A stretch of DNA of 64,000 nt from Symbiodinium natans (GCA_905221605.1 CAJNDS010002721.1:1-64000), one strand, 5' to 3'; counted from the first letter of the stretch, positions 34,886 through 45,882 are shown. Notes: generated by a model not told the origin, from the sequence alone. Numbers and translations: made by a program.

Positions 34886-36059
34886 TCTGTCATCTCCAAG
34901 TCCCTCCGCCGAAGCCACGGAGCGAATCAACTTGTCAAGTTCTTGGTCAAGCTTTGCACAGGAAGTTCGATCCTGCCGTGGCACAGGCGGGATCTTAAAA
35001 CGGAGCTTCTCCAGATGACCTGTGGTCTGGGGAGTCGGGTCCGTTCTTCGTTCTTGCTGCTGCTGCTGCAGGCCTTGCACAGGAAGGTAGAGAAGTACCA
35101 CTGGCCTCCACTGAAGCAGCCTCTTAGATGCATAGCACTACTCAGTAGGTGGGCAAATGGAGTGGGGTGGAGGCAGGATCGGCAGCTGAACAGACATCCC
35201 CTGCAGTTGTTGTCAGAAGTGCGTGCGTCGAGAAGGACACACACACACACATGCGGACAGCTGACGCGATTGACGTGCAGCCTGAGGCCATCTGGGGCGA
35301 AGTACTTGGCTGAAGATCTGGATGCACTGCAGCAGCTGGCAGGCCCCATGCCTTTTGTTGCCGTTCCTTTTTCTGCACTTGGGGAACCTTCCCTGCTTCC
35401 AGAGGCAGTGGATTCCTCTTTGAAGACGCAGCGGTTGCTGCTGTTGATGGCCCCTGGTTTTCGCGACAGGCCGCTGCCGCTTGAAGCAATCCGGCTAGGA
35501 GGGGAGACGGAGTCATTGCAGGGTCGCCCCTTGCAGGTGGGATTTACGCCGCAGCTTGTCAATCTCTTCGATACGTTGCGGCGCCGCTCCCTGGCCATGT
35601 CTGACATGTGTGGAACCTACGTTACATGGACGAAGAGACGAGAGTCGATCGAAGTTTGTCGGCATCATCTCTGTAAGATGTCAAGAGTTCGCAAGAATCG
35701 GAAGGCTCTTTCCAGTGGACGGCACCTTATATAAGGACCCACTACCAGCACAGTGCCATGGGGTTCGAGATCGCCTCAACACCTTTCTCAGAGGCTTCCC
35801 GGGCTCGCGCCAGTTGCACTTGGCGATGGTCCGGTGGGCGCTGCGGCGCTATGCAGGGATCTTGGAGAAGTCCTGCATCCTTCCAGTCTCTGCAGTCTGC
35901 GTGTGGGCATACATCAGCATATATCCATAAGGCCATACGGTCTCTAATGCAGGTGTGCAAGTTGTTCAGTGGGTGCAAAGTGCAGGAACTTCGCGACCTC
36001 TCTGTGCCAAGAGCGGGAGTATGTTCCAGCCATCCCTCGAGTTTCTCAGTGGTTCCTGA
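34886..36059 (+). CDS. gene region with one long open block and a 3' exon, unknown protein
   Basis: From a possible acceptor at 34885 one frame stays open to 35734 and includes HGANQLVKFLVKLCTGSSIL, AKYLAEDLDALQQLAGPMPF, FVAVPFSALGEPSLLPEAVD and QVGFTPQLVNLFDTLRRRSL. A second block near 35690-35885 reads LFPVDGTLYKDPLPAQCHGV and RQLHLAMVRWALRRYAGILE. A last exon at 35953-36059, after CTCTAATGCAG, reads VQVVQWVQSAGTSRPLCAKS to a TGA. CTG and CACA simple repeats sit inside the long block, so part of it may be intron. No family is recognised. Confidence 0.45.
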
Positions 36060-36177
36060 CCGGGCCACATGCCCCCCTCCCCCCCGGATCGCTGGGCCTT
36101 TGTCCTTGATCTAAACCCCAGGCTGGCCATGACACTTTCGATGAACTACTCACTGTAGATAAAAAGCGTTCATGTGC

Positions 36178-36963
36178 CTATTCAGGCCCAAGCAGACAGA
36201 AAAGAACTAGCAAACATGAACGACCCATGCGTAAGGCTTCGGCCAGAGGGCGACGAGAGCAAAAGCTGACAAACTTGCCAAGGGTAATTTTAGGCCTTAT
36301 ATCCAAAACTCCACATCTTCCAAAAGCAGTGCTGCCAACACCGTTACAAACAATATCCTTGAGGAACTCTGTGTCACGGAGCCCAGATGCCGGGATGAAA
36401 ACGAAGATGTAGAATCCGTTCCTTCCAGGAACCTTAGGAGCTGGCACAGCCCCTCAACCCTCCTCAGCGGCAGCGGGTGCCCATTCCAGCGCGGCATGTG
36501 CGACCAGCTCGAGCATGCTCGACCCAGTGAAGGCCGAGAGGCAGCGCCCAAGCCACGATATCCAGTACTCGCAAAAGCTTCATCTTGGCGCCGAGGACAC
36601 TGCGAAGCAAGACGGCCCAAATCAGCCCAAGAAACAAAGAGCAAATGAAGTATCGATGGGGCAAGTTGTCTGGGTCGCAGCGATGGTTTTGAGGGTATAC
36701 CATACATTAAACATGCAAGTCTTTGTATACATGATTCCAAAGTGACATTATGCACTACCTGCAATTTGCCCTCAAACAACTCGCTGAGATTGGGTACTTC
36801 GTTGGGACCATTTTCATCAGGATTCTTCTGTAAACAGCTACCTTGCCCATCCTTGCCCATAAGGTCTACCAACCCCAGCTCCATGTCTTCTGAGGTCCGA
36901 AGTTCTTTCTCGAAAACGGCAAAGGCAGGTCGAAAGGGCAGTGCATGTTGGGATGCCTTCTGA
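36178..36963 (-). CDS. minus-strand gene, predicted membrane protein, unknown
   Basis: On the minus strand an exon ending at 36759 reads FAVFEKELRTSEDMELGLVD and GPNEVPNLSELFEGKLQ, followed by a GTAGTG donor. A second exon from 36669 after GACCCAG has hydrophobic segments FICSLFLGLIWAVLLRSVLG and LLRVLDIVAWALPLGLHWVE, probably two membrane helices. A third from 36432 reads VPGRNGFYIFVFIPASGLRD. The frames of neighbouring exons do not join simply, so the model is incomplete. It is one of few minus-strand loci outside the LINE. Confidence 0.45.
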
Positions 36964-37166
36964 CAGTGAGGAGCATGCTTGAGGTTAGGGCCAGAGGTCA
37001 GTCGTGTGTGTCTGATGACCATTGTCCTTAGTATCTGCAGTTGCAGGGAGTCGCCGCATGGAGAGCTAGTCCGTAAAGCGTGCACAACAGATCATGCTGG
37101 ACTTTTGCTCGACATCTGGCCTTACTGTTGTTAGGCCATGGTGCTGTAGGCCTTGGCCACCTACAG

Positions 37167-37396
37167 TACTTGTGGATGACATTGAAAACAAGTCTTCGCA
37201 CCCTTATCAAACTATTCAGCATTCTTTGGGCTCAGCCAGTGGCATTGCGCAAGAAGCATTGGATGCATCTGCATGCCAGGAGTTGCAGGAGCGCGGCGCA
37301 AGTGATGAAGAGATGGCGAATGCTTTCGCGTCTTGGCCCCCTGGCCCATGTCAGAATTCTCATCCACTTTTGAACGGCATAGGCACTTACTGCTAA
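37167..37396 (+). CDS. 3' exon, acidic soluble protein, unknown
   Basis: After GGCCACCTACAG the frame reads VDDIENKSSHPYQTIQHSLG, then ACQELQERGASDEEMANAFA, ending NGIGTYC before TAA. Clear coding composition. Upstream exons are not placed. Confidence 0.5.
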
Positions 37397-37445
37397 AGGT
37401 TAAAGGATTGGACAAGGTTGGTCTTTCTTAAGGGATGGGAAGCTT

Positions 37446-37676
37446 GTGGAGTCGAGTCCTTCAGCGGATATGCTCTGCTATTCCTCAGGCATTGTCCCAA
37501 GATGTTTGGCTTTGGCCCTAGCAGCCTTAGCAGTATTTCGTGCAGCACTGCTTGTGCAGGCTGTCAGGCACACTGCAGTCTCTGACGCTTGGCCTTATCT
37601 TCAGTGGCTGAGCAGTGTGTGCTCGTTGACCGTGCTTCAAGAGAGCTGCTTGTTTGATGTCGTATGGTATTTCTAG
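37446..37676 (+). CDS. short hydrophobic ORF, unknown
   Basis: The frame includes RCLALALAALAVFRAALLVQ, one likely membrane segment, and ends CLFDVVWYF before TAG. AATAAA follows at 37679-37684. The codons could also be intronic. Confidence 0.3.
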   Translation: MESSPSADMLCYSSGIVPRCLALALAALAVFRAALLVQAVRHTAVSDAWPYLQWLSSVCSLTVLQESCLFDVVWYF

Positions 37677-37989
37677 GCAATAAAGTTTTCCCGGAGATCT
37701 GAGACTTCAGTTGAGAAAACGTGTTCCAAGGGATCTGGAGCTGGAGCCATGTGAAGATCAGCGCCCCAACAGCTTGCCGTGGCTGGTGGAGGACTGCTAC
37801 TGGAAAAAACAGTTCTTGTCCTTTTTCTCCGGCCATTTCTTACGAGGTCCAGTTCGGCAGAGAGTCCCCACTGCCCCGCCGCGTTACTGAAGCATGTCAA
37901 CCTGAGAACCGGTGCAAAGCGTGCTTTGTTCTGGACAGCTGCTTCGATGCTTCCTTAATTTTCTGTTAGATGGTTATTCTCCAGCTTGA

Positions 37990-38630
37990 TTTGACTTGTC
38001 GGTGTAAGTGTCCAAGGGATGCGGCAAGTGTCCTCCATGGGTTTGCAACCCGCAAGCTGCTCAGGAGCTGCTTATGGAGCACCTCATCGGCGACAGCTCA
38101 GCAACTGAGCCAAACCTCTGTACTTGTGCTCCAACATCCTTGACAGAGCTTCCCTTGAAAACTGCCTCAATCGCGGTTAGAGTTTCCCTTGAAAGCGGCC
38201 TCAATCGCGGTTGCCAGTGCGATGCCTAGCTGCGCCCCACCCGGACACGCAGGGAAGTTGAATTCGACAGCACTCTCAAAGTCCGAATCTCCCGAGGACT
38301 CCAAGTGCTGGGCCCTGCAGCGCAGTTCCCTCGTGGCCGACACCTTGGGCCCCGCGCTCCGCCGACTGCTGGCCAAGAGCCTGCGCCTGGGCCTTGGCAT
38401 CTATAATAGAACAAATATTATCAGTATTAAAATACTAATACTATTTTTTCATGATATTAATAAAAAAATATTAATACTGTTTTTTCATAATATTAATAAT
38501 ATGAATAAGAGTACTCTTCAAACTGGTATTTGGGGGGGGCTCGGAGGCCCAGCTGCAGTGCTCTGGGTGGATGAGGCCTCGTTGCTGCCGATCTCCCCAT
38601 GCGCAGAGCTTTGGAGGCATGGCTTCTTCT
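37990..38630 (+). CDS. exon cluster, unknown protein
   Basis: A block at 38010-38230 includes NPQAAQELLMEHLIGDSSAT. A second at about 38189-38395 reads AGKLNSTALSKSESPEDSKC and SLVADTLGPALRRLLAKSLR. A third at about 38548-38637 reads VLWVDEASLLPISPCAELWR and runs into a TTTAGGG tract. A 30-base segment (TCCCTTGAAA..CTCAATCGCGGTT) occurs twice at 38148-38176 and 38182-38210. A GC donor near 38394 would start the AT-rich intron. Confidence 0.4.
38400..38512. repeat. AT-rich island with a 28-bp direct repeat
   Basis: About 110 bases of roughly 85% A+T in a GC-rich region. Bases 38436-38463 recur at 38472-38499 with two mismatches, and the motif ATATTAATA is palindromic. It lies between two exon-like blocks and is probably intron. 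Confidence 0.75.
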
Positions 38631-38701
38631 TAGGGTTTAGGGTTTAGGGTTTAGGGTTTAGGGTTTAGGGTTTAGGGTTTAGGGTTTAGGGTTTAGGGTT
38701 T
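38631..38701 (-). repeat. TTTAGGG telomere-type repeat
   Basis: Ten uninterrupted TTTAGGG units, in the opposite orientation to the CCCTAAA tracts at 26 kb and 30 kb. The first GGGTTT supplies a possible GT donor after the exon ending near 38634. Confidence 0.95.
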
Positions 38702-39240
38702 CGATTCCTCAGTGTGCTTGGCACATCTTGGCACCTTGTCCTCTCTTATTCGGCTGTTCTCGAGATGTCCTGCTTTGAAGGCTCTGGGCCTGCGCATTGC
38801 TGCGGATGCAACGGAGGCGTGACCTGAGTTTCAGTGTTTCTGTAGGGCACGGTCGCCTTGCCTTACCAAGTGCCTTGCAAAGTGCCTGGCAAAGCGCCTT
38901 GCAAGTGCCTTGCAAACAGCGCCTTGTGAAGCCACCCGAAGCGTCCGCTAAAGCCTCGTGGGGAGTTTTCGGGGAAACAAGCCGGGAAGAGACTAAGAGA
39001 TGAGATGTGTGACCTCTGTTTGGGGACTCAGGTGCCCGCAGAGGTCCGCGGAGGCCTCAAGGCGGATGCCGCTGTTTTTGAGTTCCGCTCTCTGCAGAGC
39101 TGTACCTTTTCCTTTTAAGGTGTTTCTGCTTCTTCACACGCAAATCTATATATGTATATATGTATATTTTCAAAATAGATTTTTATGTTTCTGTGTATTT
39201 TTAATTAATTATGTATGCATATTGACGCAAATTCGGCCAG

Positions 39241-39485
39241 CCTCGGCTCGGCCAGCACCTCAACGTGAGACGTCAGACTGCGACTCAGAATGTCACGACG
39301 CGGAATCCTACAGCTTGGAAGCCTCTATTCCAAGCCGCAAAGCCGAAGCCTCCACACTTCAGAGGGTTTCCAAAACTCTCAGGCCTATAGGCCCTACAAG
39401 GGCCACCAAGGCAGCCAAAACAAAGCTCATAGGAGGTCCACGGCCCAAGGCGGTGGTAGGGGGGTCACAGAGGGGACCTCTTTGA
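39241..39485 (+). CDS. exon-like block, Ser/Lys-rich, unknown
   Basis: After GCAAATTCGGCCAG the frame reads SDCDSECHDAESYSLEASIP and KTLRPIGPTRATKAAKTKLI to TGA. Upstream (39130-39230) is T-rich with TATATATG repeats and is probably intron. No domain is recognised. Confidence 0.4.
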
Positions 39486-39804
39486 CACACAGCCCTGGTC
39501 CAACAGGGGCATGGGAAGGTCTCGAATCCCCTCCCCCTAATATTAAACCCCCCCTACCCCAATATCAAATGCCCACCCCCCCCATTATAGTTATACTGTA
39601 GTATATTAGGGGATTAAGAAGTCGATCATGCCGCGGTCCATTTGGCATCCTAGAGGTCCGGGTGTCCAGACGGTGCAGAGGGGAGTTTGGCGAAGAAGGT
39701 GGGAGAACAACCCAAGACGCCTGAGGCCTTGGGCCCCGGCGTACATACACGTATCTACATAAATAGACAGATGTGTATATGTGTATATAGAGACACGCAT
39801 CTTC

Positions 39805-39845
39805 TCTCCCTCTCTCTCTCTCTCCCTCTCTCTCTCTCTCTTTCT
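39805..39845 (+). repeat. (CT)n microsatellite
   Basis: CT dinucleotides with two CCC interruptions, between two T-rich segments. Confidence 0.9.
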
Positions 39846-40012
39846 TCTTTTTTAAACTTTTGTTGTGGCCCTCTCATTGAATTCTCAGTGAAACCTTCAT
39901 CCACCAAGTCTGTCCAAGCTGCCAGGCGGAGCTCGTGGCCGTGGTCCTGGAGGCCGCTTTGCTTCCCAGGGCTCCCTGGAGCCGAAGGGGATCTCAACCT
40001 TTTGCTGCCCAG

Positions 40013-40288
40013 AACTCCCTGGAGCCGAAGGGCAAGGGCAAGGACTTTAAGGAGCCGGACAAGGCCCTTTTTGTGAGCCGCTTTGTATCCTTGTGTCAGC
40101 CCTGAGAAGACGAACTCAGGGCAAGGGCAAGGGGCCGCGGAAGCCGCTTTCTGAGCTCCAGGACCGAAGCGCCTGAAGCGGGCCCGCCCTCAAAAAAAGC
40201 TAAGAAGCTCATTGCTCGGGTTGTTGAGTCCGTCGAGTCCCCTGCTACGTTGCAGGACGTGCTCAGGGCAGACTTGCCAGACACCTAG
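40013..40288 (+). CDS. Lys-rich exon-like blocks, unknown
   Basis: After TTTGCTGCCCAG the frame reads NSLEPKGKGKDFKEPDKALF to TGA at 40105. A second block in another frame reads TEAPEAGPPSKKAKKLIARV then ESPATLQDVLRADLPDT to TAG at 40288. Repeats of CTCCCTGGAGCCGAAGGG and GGGCAAGGGCAAGG occur at 39978-40160, so the Lys-Gly tract has been duplicated. Confidence 0.4.
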
Positions 40289-40513
40289 CAGGACGTCGGT
40301 CTCCTGAAACCTCGGGAGAACTGGAGCCCCAGGCTTTCCTGGGGCAGCGTGCTGTGCTGGTTCGACAGCGTGCAGGCTCAGCTGGAAGTAGGATTGGTTT
40401 TCAGGGTTTGTGCTTGTCAGCTCAAGGAGAGAGCTTGGTGTTTGTTCCTGCAGCCGGCTGCAGATGCTGAATGACTTAGCTCTTATAGCTCCCATCCCAA
40501 GCGAGTCCCTCCC

Positions 40514-41011
40514 ATGACCTTGGCCGGCGAGCTATTGAAGGATGCCACAGCGGCCAGGAAGACTTGGAGCGAACGCCAGACAGAGAGATTCGCCAAGGCG
40601 TGCCAGAAGCGGGTGCGGGACAGCCAGGGCTTCGAGACCAGCGCCAGCCTGAAGGTTCTTGCCCCAGCCCAGACACGTCAGGGTGCCCAGAAGGCCGCGC
40701 AGGAACTGAAGCGAAGCCTGGATGCGCATGGCTTTGCTGCCTCCGACGTGCAGGTGGAGGCTTTGGCAAAGGGCATGATCTTCCGTCTCTCAGTTCAGGC
40801 TTCCTGGGTGAGGGATGAGCCTCAGAAGACCGAGACTGGTGGATTTCGTGGGCAGTGCCCCGTCTGCCTTGGCTCGAAGGTTCTCGTGGCCCTGGCTCCT
40901 TGTGGTCACACTGTGTGCCATCAGTGCAAGGGCAAGCTTCCAGCTGGCAGGAAATGCCCGATGTGCCGCTCTGTTGTGGAGCGGGTGACGGCTGGAATTT
41001 TTGTGTCATGA
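40514..41011 (+). CDS. C3HC4 RING-finger protein, 165 aa
   Basis: The intronless ORF starts at ATG 40514 after a pyrimidine-rich leader (AGTCCCTCCC). Residues 1-100 are helical and charged (LKDATAARKTWSERQTERFA). Near residues 114-152 is a complete RING: QCPVCLG, then APCGHTVCHQCKG, then RKCPMCR. That gives Cys-Cys, Cys-His, Cys-Cys and Cys-Cys zinc pairs. Such domains usually act as ubiquitin ligases by recruiting an E2 enzyme. The C-terminus is short. No membrane segment is seen. The lack of introns is unusual here and could reflect a retrocopy. Confidence 0.8.
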   Translation: MTLAGELLKDATAARKTWSERQTERFAKACQKRVRDSQGFETSASLKVLAPAQTRQGAQKAAQELKRSLDAHGFAASDVQVEALAKGMIFRLSVQASWVRDEPQKTETGGFRGQCPVCLGSKVLVALAPCGHTVCHQCKGKLPAGRKCPMCRSVVERVTAGIFVS

Positions 41012-41396
41012 AGGATGTGCGGCATGTGCCGTATGTGCAGTAGGGTAGATGTTGAATCTTGGTAGAGCAATGTAGGGCAAATGCAAGTGGTAGGATGTTC
41101 GGGGTCAATGTGCCCACAGCCATGAGCAGCTGTGCTGCTTCACGGCATTGTCTTGGTGCTCAAGCCACATTAACTCTGATTCAGATAGTTGCCTTCATGG
41201 TCATGATTTGTCATGCGCAATCATGTATCGTCAGACGCTGAGAGCCTGAGCACTTTCTGGCTTCTGCCAATGTCAACCTCACATCATGCCAGCATGCTGC
41301 GAGTGAAGCGGACTTGGAGTGTCTTTCGAGCATGGGCTCCCCCCGCGGCACGTCCCATCATCCCGTATAACCGGCAAATCGTTAGTCACAACTTAG

Positions 41397-42059
41397 TCCT
41401 CTCGTTCTGCTTCATCGGCACAGACTGCGCCTCTTGCTCTCAATCCCTGCCAGGACTGCCTTCCAGCCGAGTTGCGCGCCCGCCTTCAGAAATGCACGGA
41501 GCCAGCGCCACGCCCAGGGAGGCAGGCTTATGTGCTAAGGCCAGGAAGTCCAATGGGTGCCATCCTTGGAGCTTTGTATCCATGGCTTCGTCTCTCTAAG
41601 GGCCGCGGAGGCTTGGCGTTGTTGGCGGATGCCTCGAAGACCGGCGCGCTGCCGGTCGGGATCCCGAGGAATTCAGTAGCCAATCGGGTTTGTTACTTCG
41701 TTCAGAGCAGACACTGCACTGGTGCACCGGTCGTCCTGGGTCCCGGCCATCCTTCTTTCTTCAAATGGATTTCAAATGGCTTTCCTCCGAAGCAAGAGCT
41801 TGCCTCTTGCCGTCTCTTGCGTTTTTTGTTTGCTTCTCTCGCATGTGGTCTCCCTCTACATCGTGCCAAGGTTGCTTCCGTTTCTAGCCTGGTGTCCAGT
41901 GCTGGCGACGCGCTAGACGCTGGCTTGCAGCGAGTTGATGCATGGGACTCGCTCGGAGCCACTCGTGCCCTCGCTGCAGACCTTCCTTGTCCTGCGAGGA
42001 AATGGCCGGCTTACAGGATGGCGCTGAAGCTCTGCGCAGCCCGTCTAAGGTCCGCTTAA
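41397..42059 (+). CDS. large 3' exon, about 220 codons, unknown protein
   Basis: A TAG stop sits exactly at 41394-41396, so the exon most likely starts after this AG acceptor (ACAACTTAG). The frame reads LNPCQDCLPAELRARLQKCT, RQAYVLRPGSPMGAILGALY, GGLALLADASKTGALPVGIP, WDSLGATRALAADLPCPARK and ends KLCAARLRSA before TAA. Composition is clearly coding. Shadow frames on both strands were rejected. No family is recognised. Confidence 0.55.
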   Translation, partial: SSRSASSAQTAPLALNPCQDCLPAELRARLQKCTEPAPRPGRQAYVLRPGSPMGAILGALYPWLRLSKGRGGLALLADASKTGALPVGIPRNSVANRVCYFVQSRHCTGAPVVLGPGHPSFFKWISNGFPPKQELASCRLLRFLFASLACGLPLHRAKVASVSSLVSSAGDALDAGLQRVDAWDSLGATRALAADLPCPARKWPAYRMALKLCAARLRSA

Positions 42060-42422
42060 AGTTAAAGCACCGCCCTGGGAGACCTGGAGCTGCCCCACTC
42101 GAAAGCTGCGAGCACCCTGTCCATTTATGGCTTTGTCTGTTACGAACCAAGGCACCTGGCACGGGCGACTGGTGGAGGCCAACCCCCCAAAAAACCCCCA
42201 GTGCCCAGGAGGTGGCACAAGACCCAAAGTCGCCTTGCAACTTAATTGAATTCTCCCCAGGCCAACGTGATCCTTCAGGGACTGGCGACTCGTCTAAACC
42301 TCCAGTGTCTGTATCTTGAGCACAGGTACATCATTTACATTTCGATCCGACAGTTATGACGCACGAATGCAGAGACAGACTGTTTCTGGGGCATGCGCTA
42401 AGTCACTGATGCCTGATGCAAG

Positions 42423-42620
42423 TTGGAGCAAGATCAGGTGGCAAGCTGCCAGACTCTGTGGCCAAATGACACACCTCTGCTGATGGCTGTCGGCAGAGTA
42501 GCGGAGGCAGCGCACGTGCCATCGCTTCTTGCTCACCACGTGCGAGGAATGCATAGTACTCCGGTGACACTGCTGGCAACTGCGTTCACAAGAACTGCTA
42601 ACAGTGTTAACCCGTTTTGA
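42423..42620 (+). CDS. 3' exon, unknown
   Basis: After CTGATGCAAG the frame reads LEQDQVASCQTLWPNDTPLL, RVAEAAHVPSLLAHHVRGMH and ends RTANSVNPF before TGA (66 codons). It is well formed but short. Confidence 0.5.
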   Translation: MEQDQVASCQTLWPNDTPLLMAVGRVAEAAHVPSLLAHHVRGMHSTPVTLLATAFTRTANSVNPF

Positions 42621-42739
42621 AGATGCAGCCAAGATGCATTCTCAAAGGACCTGCCAAAATCCGCGCAATGTATACCAAGCCTCTGCCGTCCAATGACTTG
42701 AGGGGCACGTGATGACACATGTACTTGGAGGTTGATAGT

Positions 42740-42840
42740 ACTTATTATCCAATGATAGCTGTACTTATAGCCCACTGATAAGCCCCTTATTAACCAAGTA
42801 AAACTGTACTTCTAACCCACTGATAACCCCCTTAAGTAAT
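42740..42840 (+). repeat. short tandem repeat of a ~38-bp unit
   Basis: GTACTTATAGCCCACTGATA and GTACTTCTAACCCACTGATA head two similar units ending in CCCCTTA. A weaker third copy lies just upstream. No gene is seen between 42621 and 43250. Confidence 0.6.
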
Positions 42841-43258
42841 CTTGGGCTGGCTGCGACTTGCTGTGCAGAAAGAGATGCAGGCTTGGCCGGAGCTGCCTGC
42901 GGCCTCGGCCATTGCGGGCCTTCAAGGCTGCCGCCTTTCGTCCTTTGGACGAGTTTAGGGCTTTGTTGCTGGTTGCTTCTACATCAGCAGCCCGGCTTTC
43001 GTAGGAGAGACTTCGCCGGCCTTCTCCCAGGCAGGGTGGGAAGTTCCATCTGCTGGTAGCCCCTAACCTCCCAAACCCTACAACCCTAAGCTGAGAAAAC
43101 TGGGAAACCAGAGGTGCCTTCCACGCTGTTGGTGGTCAGCCCTGCCCTCTCCTTGCTGGGCAAGTCCGGGGCCTTTCGAGTGCGCCGCCCAGTGCTGGGG
43201 GGTGCAGAAACAGGGCTTACCAACTTACCATCAAAGCCCTAAAGTCTAAAGGGCGTCT

Positions 43259-43867
43259 AGGGACGAGAAGCCGGGCCTTCATCCCGAGGCATTGTGGTCT
43301 CATGAAGGCTGTGGTGCCGGCTGCTTCGAGCCAGCAGAGCTCCAGCTGCTTGGGATTTGGTCGTTCTTTTGCATCTCCGGGTTGGCGAGGGCCAGGGGCT
43401 GAAGAGGTTTGAAGAGGGCTGCAGTTGTGTGAGGCTCGCTGCGATCGCGTGGGCCGGGTTCTACACCTCCTTGCAAGCACCAGAGGCGTGGGTAGGAGAA
43501 GAGGTGTCAACTAGGCTGCCGCGACGTCTTTCAAAAACCGCAGGACTCTGAGCTACCTCTTCCAGCCCTGGAGCCCGTCCTCGCGAGGCAACTGCACAAA
43601 TGCAGAATAATTCGCTGAGCTTGCAGGGCTTCGATATTCCTTGGCATCCTGGGAGGGCCGGTGGCCCAATTGGGCCGGTGCTAGGCGGTTTTTTTCTCCT
43701 TTGCCGGAAACGTCCCGGGAGAGCCGTCTCGGTCCAGGTGAAAGGACGATGCCATGCGTACGGTCGCCGCCGAAGCTCGTAACTTTACGACCGGCGCATT
43801 CATCTCCCTTGCAAGTCTCCACCAGGAAGGAAACAAGTGCAGTAACTACCAACTGATGGGGGAGCAT
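43259..43867 (+). CDS. exon cluster, unknown
   Basis: After GCGTCTAG one frame reads RAFIPRHCGLMKAVVPAASS and GFGRSFASPGWRGPGAEEV to TGA. A second block (about 43390-43551) reads LKRFEEGCSCVRLAAIAWAG and APEAWVGEEVSTRLPRRLSK. A third (43641-43856) is Ser/Thr-rich (RESRLGPGERTMPCVRSPPK). Frames are not joined into one model. A minus frame 43867-43553 is also open. Confidence 0.35.
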
Positions 43868-44299
43868 ATTTGCCCATGCATTCTAGAAGGTAAAGCGACA
43901 GAGACGTGAGATGAAGTGAGGCTCCTTTTGGGAAGATCTGAGCACCCGTTTGGCAATTTCCGTTCTCTGGGTTTGATGTGTGGGGTTTGTGTCGCGAGCA
44001 ATGAAGATCACGTTGGGCTATAAGCCTTCGCACGCCCTCGCACAAATACGGGACTCGCTCCGATGACCTCGTCCATCACGATGCTGTTGGGCCGAGCCCC
44101 ACGAGGAGACTTTTGGAGTCGGGTCCCAGCGTGAGCTGGAGGGTATGTGTGGAGCTTGGAGAAGCTGCTTCAGCTTGGTCGGGTTCGGTGGCCACTTCGG
44201 CTAGCTTCTCCATCAGGTTGTGCAAATGACATGCTCACTAAACCATGCTCATCATGCGCATCATGCTCTACTACCGTGCTCTGGTAGCTGCATGTAGCA

Positions 44300-45661
44300 T
44301 TGCGTCGCCTTCGCAGGCTCCAAGATGCCGAAGAGCTGCGTCTGATGGCAGTCACAGGACGGGGGACAACACAGAGTACGAACATGTACAAACACATGCT
44401 ACTCTGCTTATCGCTGGGCTGTAAATGGTTGAGTCATGGATGGTGCAGGGCGAGTCGGGCAGGATCCACTCTGCAGCTTTGTGACGGCAAGACCGTGGCT
44501 TGGGCCACCTCAGATCCGAATCCGGAGTGGGAGGCGCACAAAGGAAAGGGAAGACCAGGGGGTTTGCCCGAATCCAAAACAGCAAGTGAAGACCCATTCA
44601 TAAGTACGAACATGCATGTGTGTCGATCAAACTGTCTATCATTGTCTATCTATGTATACGGTTGCGCCGGGGTTGCCTTCTGCAATCAGGGGCATATTAT
44701 ATAGTTTTATATTATAGTACACATTGTAGATTCTACATATAGAAAGAAAAAAACAAGTAAGAAGGCAACACGTGTCGGGAGGCCGCAGCCGCTGACCTGG
44801 TCCGGAAGCTTTGGCACAGCGTGAGCGTGAGGCGCTGCCACAGTGCTCTGCAGAAGACGCTGTCCGGACTCCGGGAGAAGCTCCTGGACGAGAAGACTGG
44901 GCAACAGGAGCTTTTTCTGGCTGGTTCGTAGCAGGGAATGAGGGAATGAGGTACCCTATATCCCCCTTATATTTATATGTACCCTTTAAGGGAATATATA
45001 GGGTACCTCCTTGGGGTTTATGTGCAAGGTCAGCTTGATTTTAGATGGCGATCTGGAGCTGGAAGACCCAACGTGTTCGGCGCGTTGTGAACATGTTTCT
45101 GGCCTCCTTTTTTTGTGGGCCCTCCGTTGTGAGGACGCAGATGCTGCATTGGATGTTCTCGCGAGGCTGAAGGCCAGGAATTCGCGTTGCAGGGCGGTGA
45201 AATGCATGCCGAGCGTCGAGGGGCAGTGAAGAGCACGATGCTGTGGCCAAGGAGGCTTTTCAGAGCTGGGAGACCACGGCTTTGAAGAACCACGCACCTT
45301 GGCCCAACGTGCTCAGCATCTCGATCCCCGCACATTGAATGGTGACAGTCTGATCAACCTGCTCTTCCCTGATGAGGCCCCAATCGGAGCACTGACTGCG
45401 CAGATTGATGCTCGCCTCCTGATCCACCCGGAGGCTGGGAGATCATGGAGGGACATTCTGCTGTGCGGTTTGTAGGGGTGTATAATGCTGGAAACTTGTC
45501 GAGTGCCTGACACACATGTCATTGAGTCGCACGGAGGCCATGATGGCAAGTGTGCTGAAATCGTTCGAGATGCTGCAGTGGCTGCGTGGCTGAATCCTAG
45601 CTTTGTTTGCCTTGCCGTTCTGGTGGAGGACCTTCTTGCGCACAGTTCTCTCACATTGTGA
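44300..45661 (+). CDS. multi-exon gene, unknown protein
   Basis: Blocks are RRLQDAEELRLMAVTGRGTT (to 44375), LQLCDGKTVAWATSDPNPEW (44449-44603), AADLVRKLWHSVSVRRCHSA with GLREKLLDEKTGQQELFLA (about 44770-44923), DGDLELEDPTCSARCEHVSG with EDADAALDVLARLKARN (from 45045), TLNGDSLINLLFPDEAPIGA with LTAQIDARLLIHPEAGRSWR (about 45280-45476) and VIESHGGHDGKCAEIVRDAA with PSFVCLAVLVEDLLAHSSLT (to TGA at 45661). The junction 44923/45045 keeps frame exactly with a 121-base GT..AG intron. The last two blocks share a frame but are separated by an in-frame TAG. No family is recognised. Confidence 0.5.
44924..45044 (+). repeat. intron with inverted repeat, introner-like
   Basis: Between exons ending at 44923 and starting at 45045. 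GAGGTACCCTATAT at 44948-44961 is exactly the reverse complement of 44996-45009. Its first 40 bases resemble the start of the intron at 59935 in an unrelated gene. Confidence 0.6.
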
Positions 45662-45882
45662 CTTACACCAGGCTGCGAAAGATGCCGGATGATGCAGACT
45701 ATTTGGCCCCACGCTGCAATAGCCTTTTGAATTGTGGTAAAGGCATCCTCTCAGCTCGGGCATCGAGGGTTGCATGATCCATGTATGGTCCATATGCCGG
45801 TTCATATGCGGTCATATATGGAGATACATGTGTACATATGTAAGTTCATGTTACTTGTGTATGAGCTCAATGTGATTCCAAG

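Noticed and set aside
34927-35607. 226-codon minus-strand ORF
   Set aside because: The + frame over the same bases has a more balanced composition and is followed by + strand exons with acceptors.
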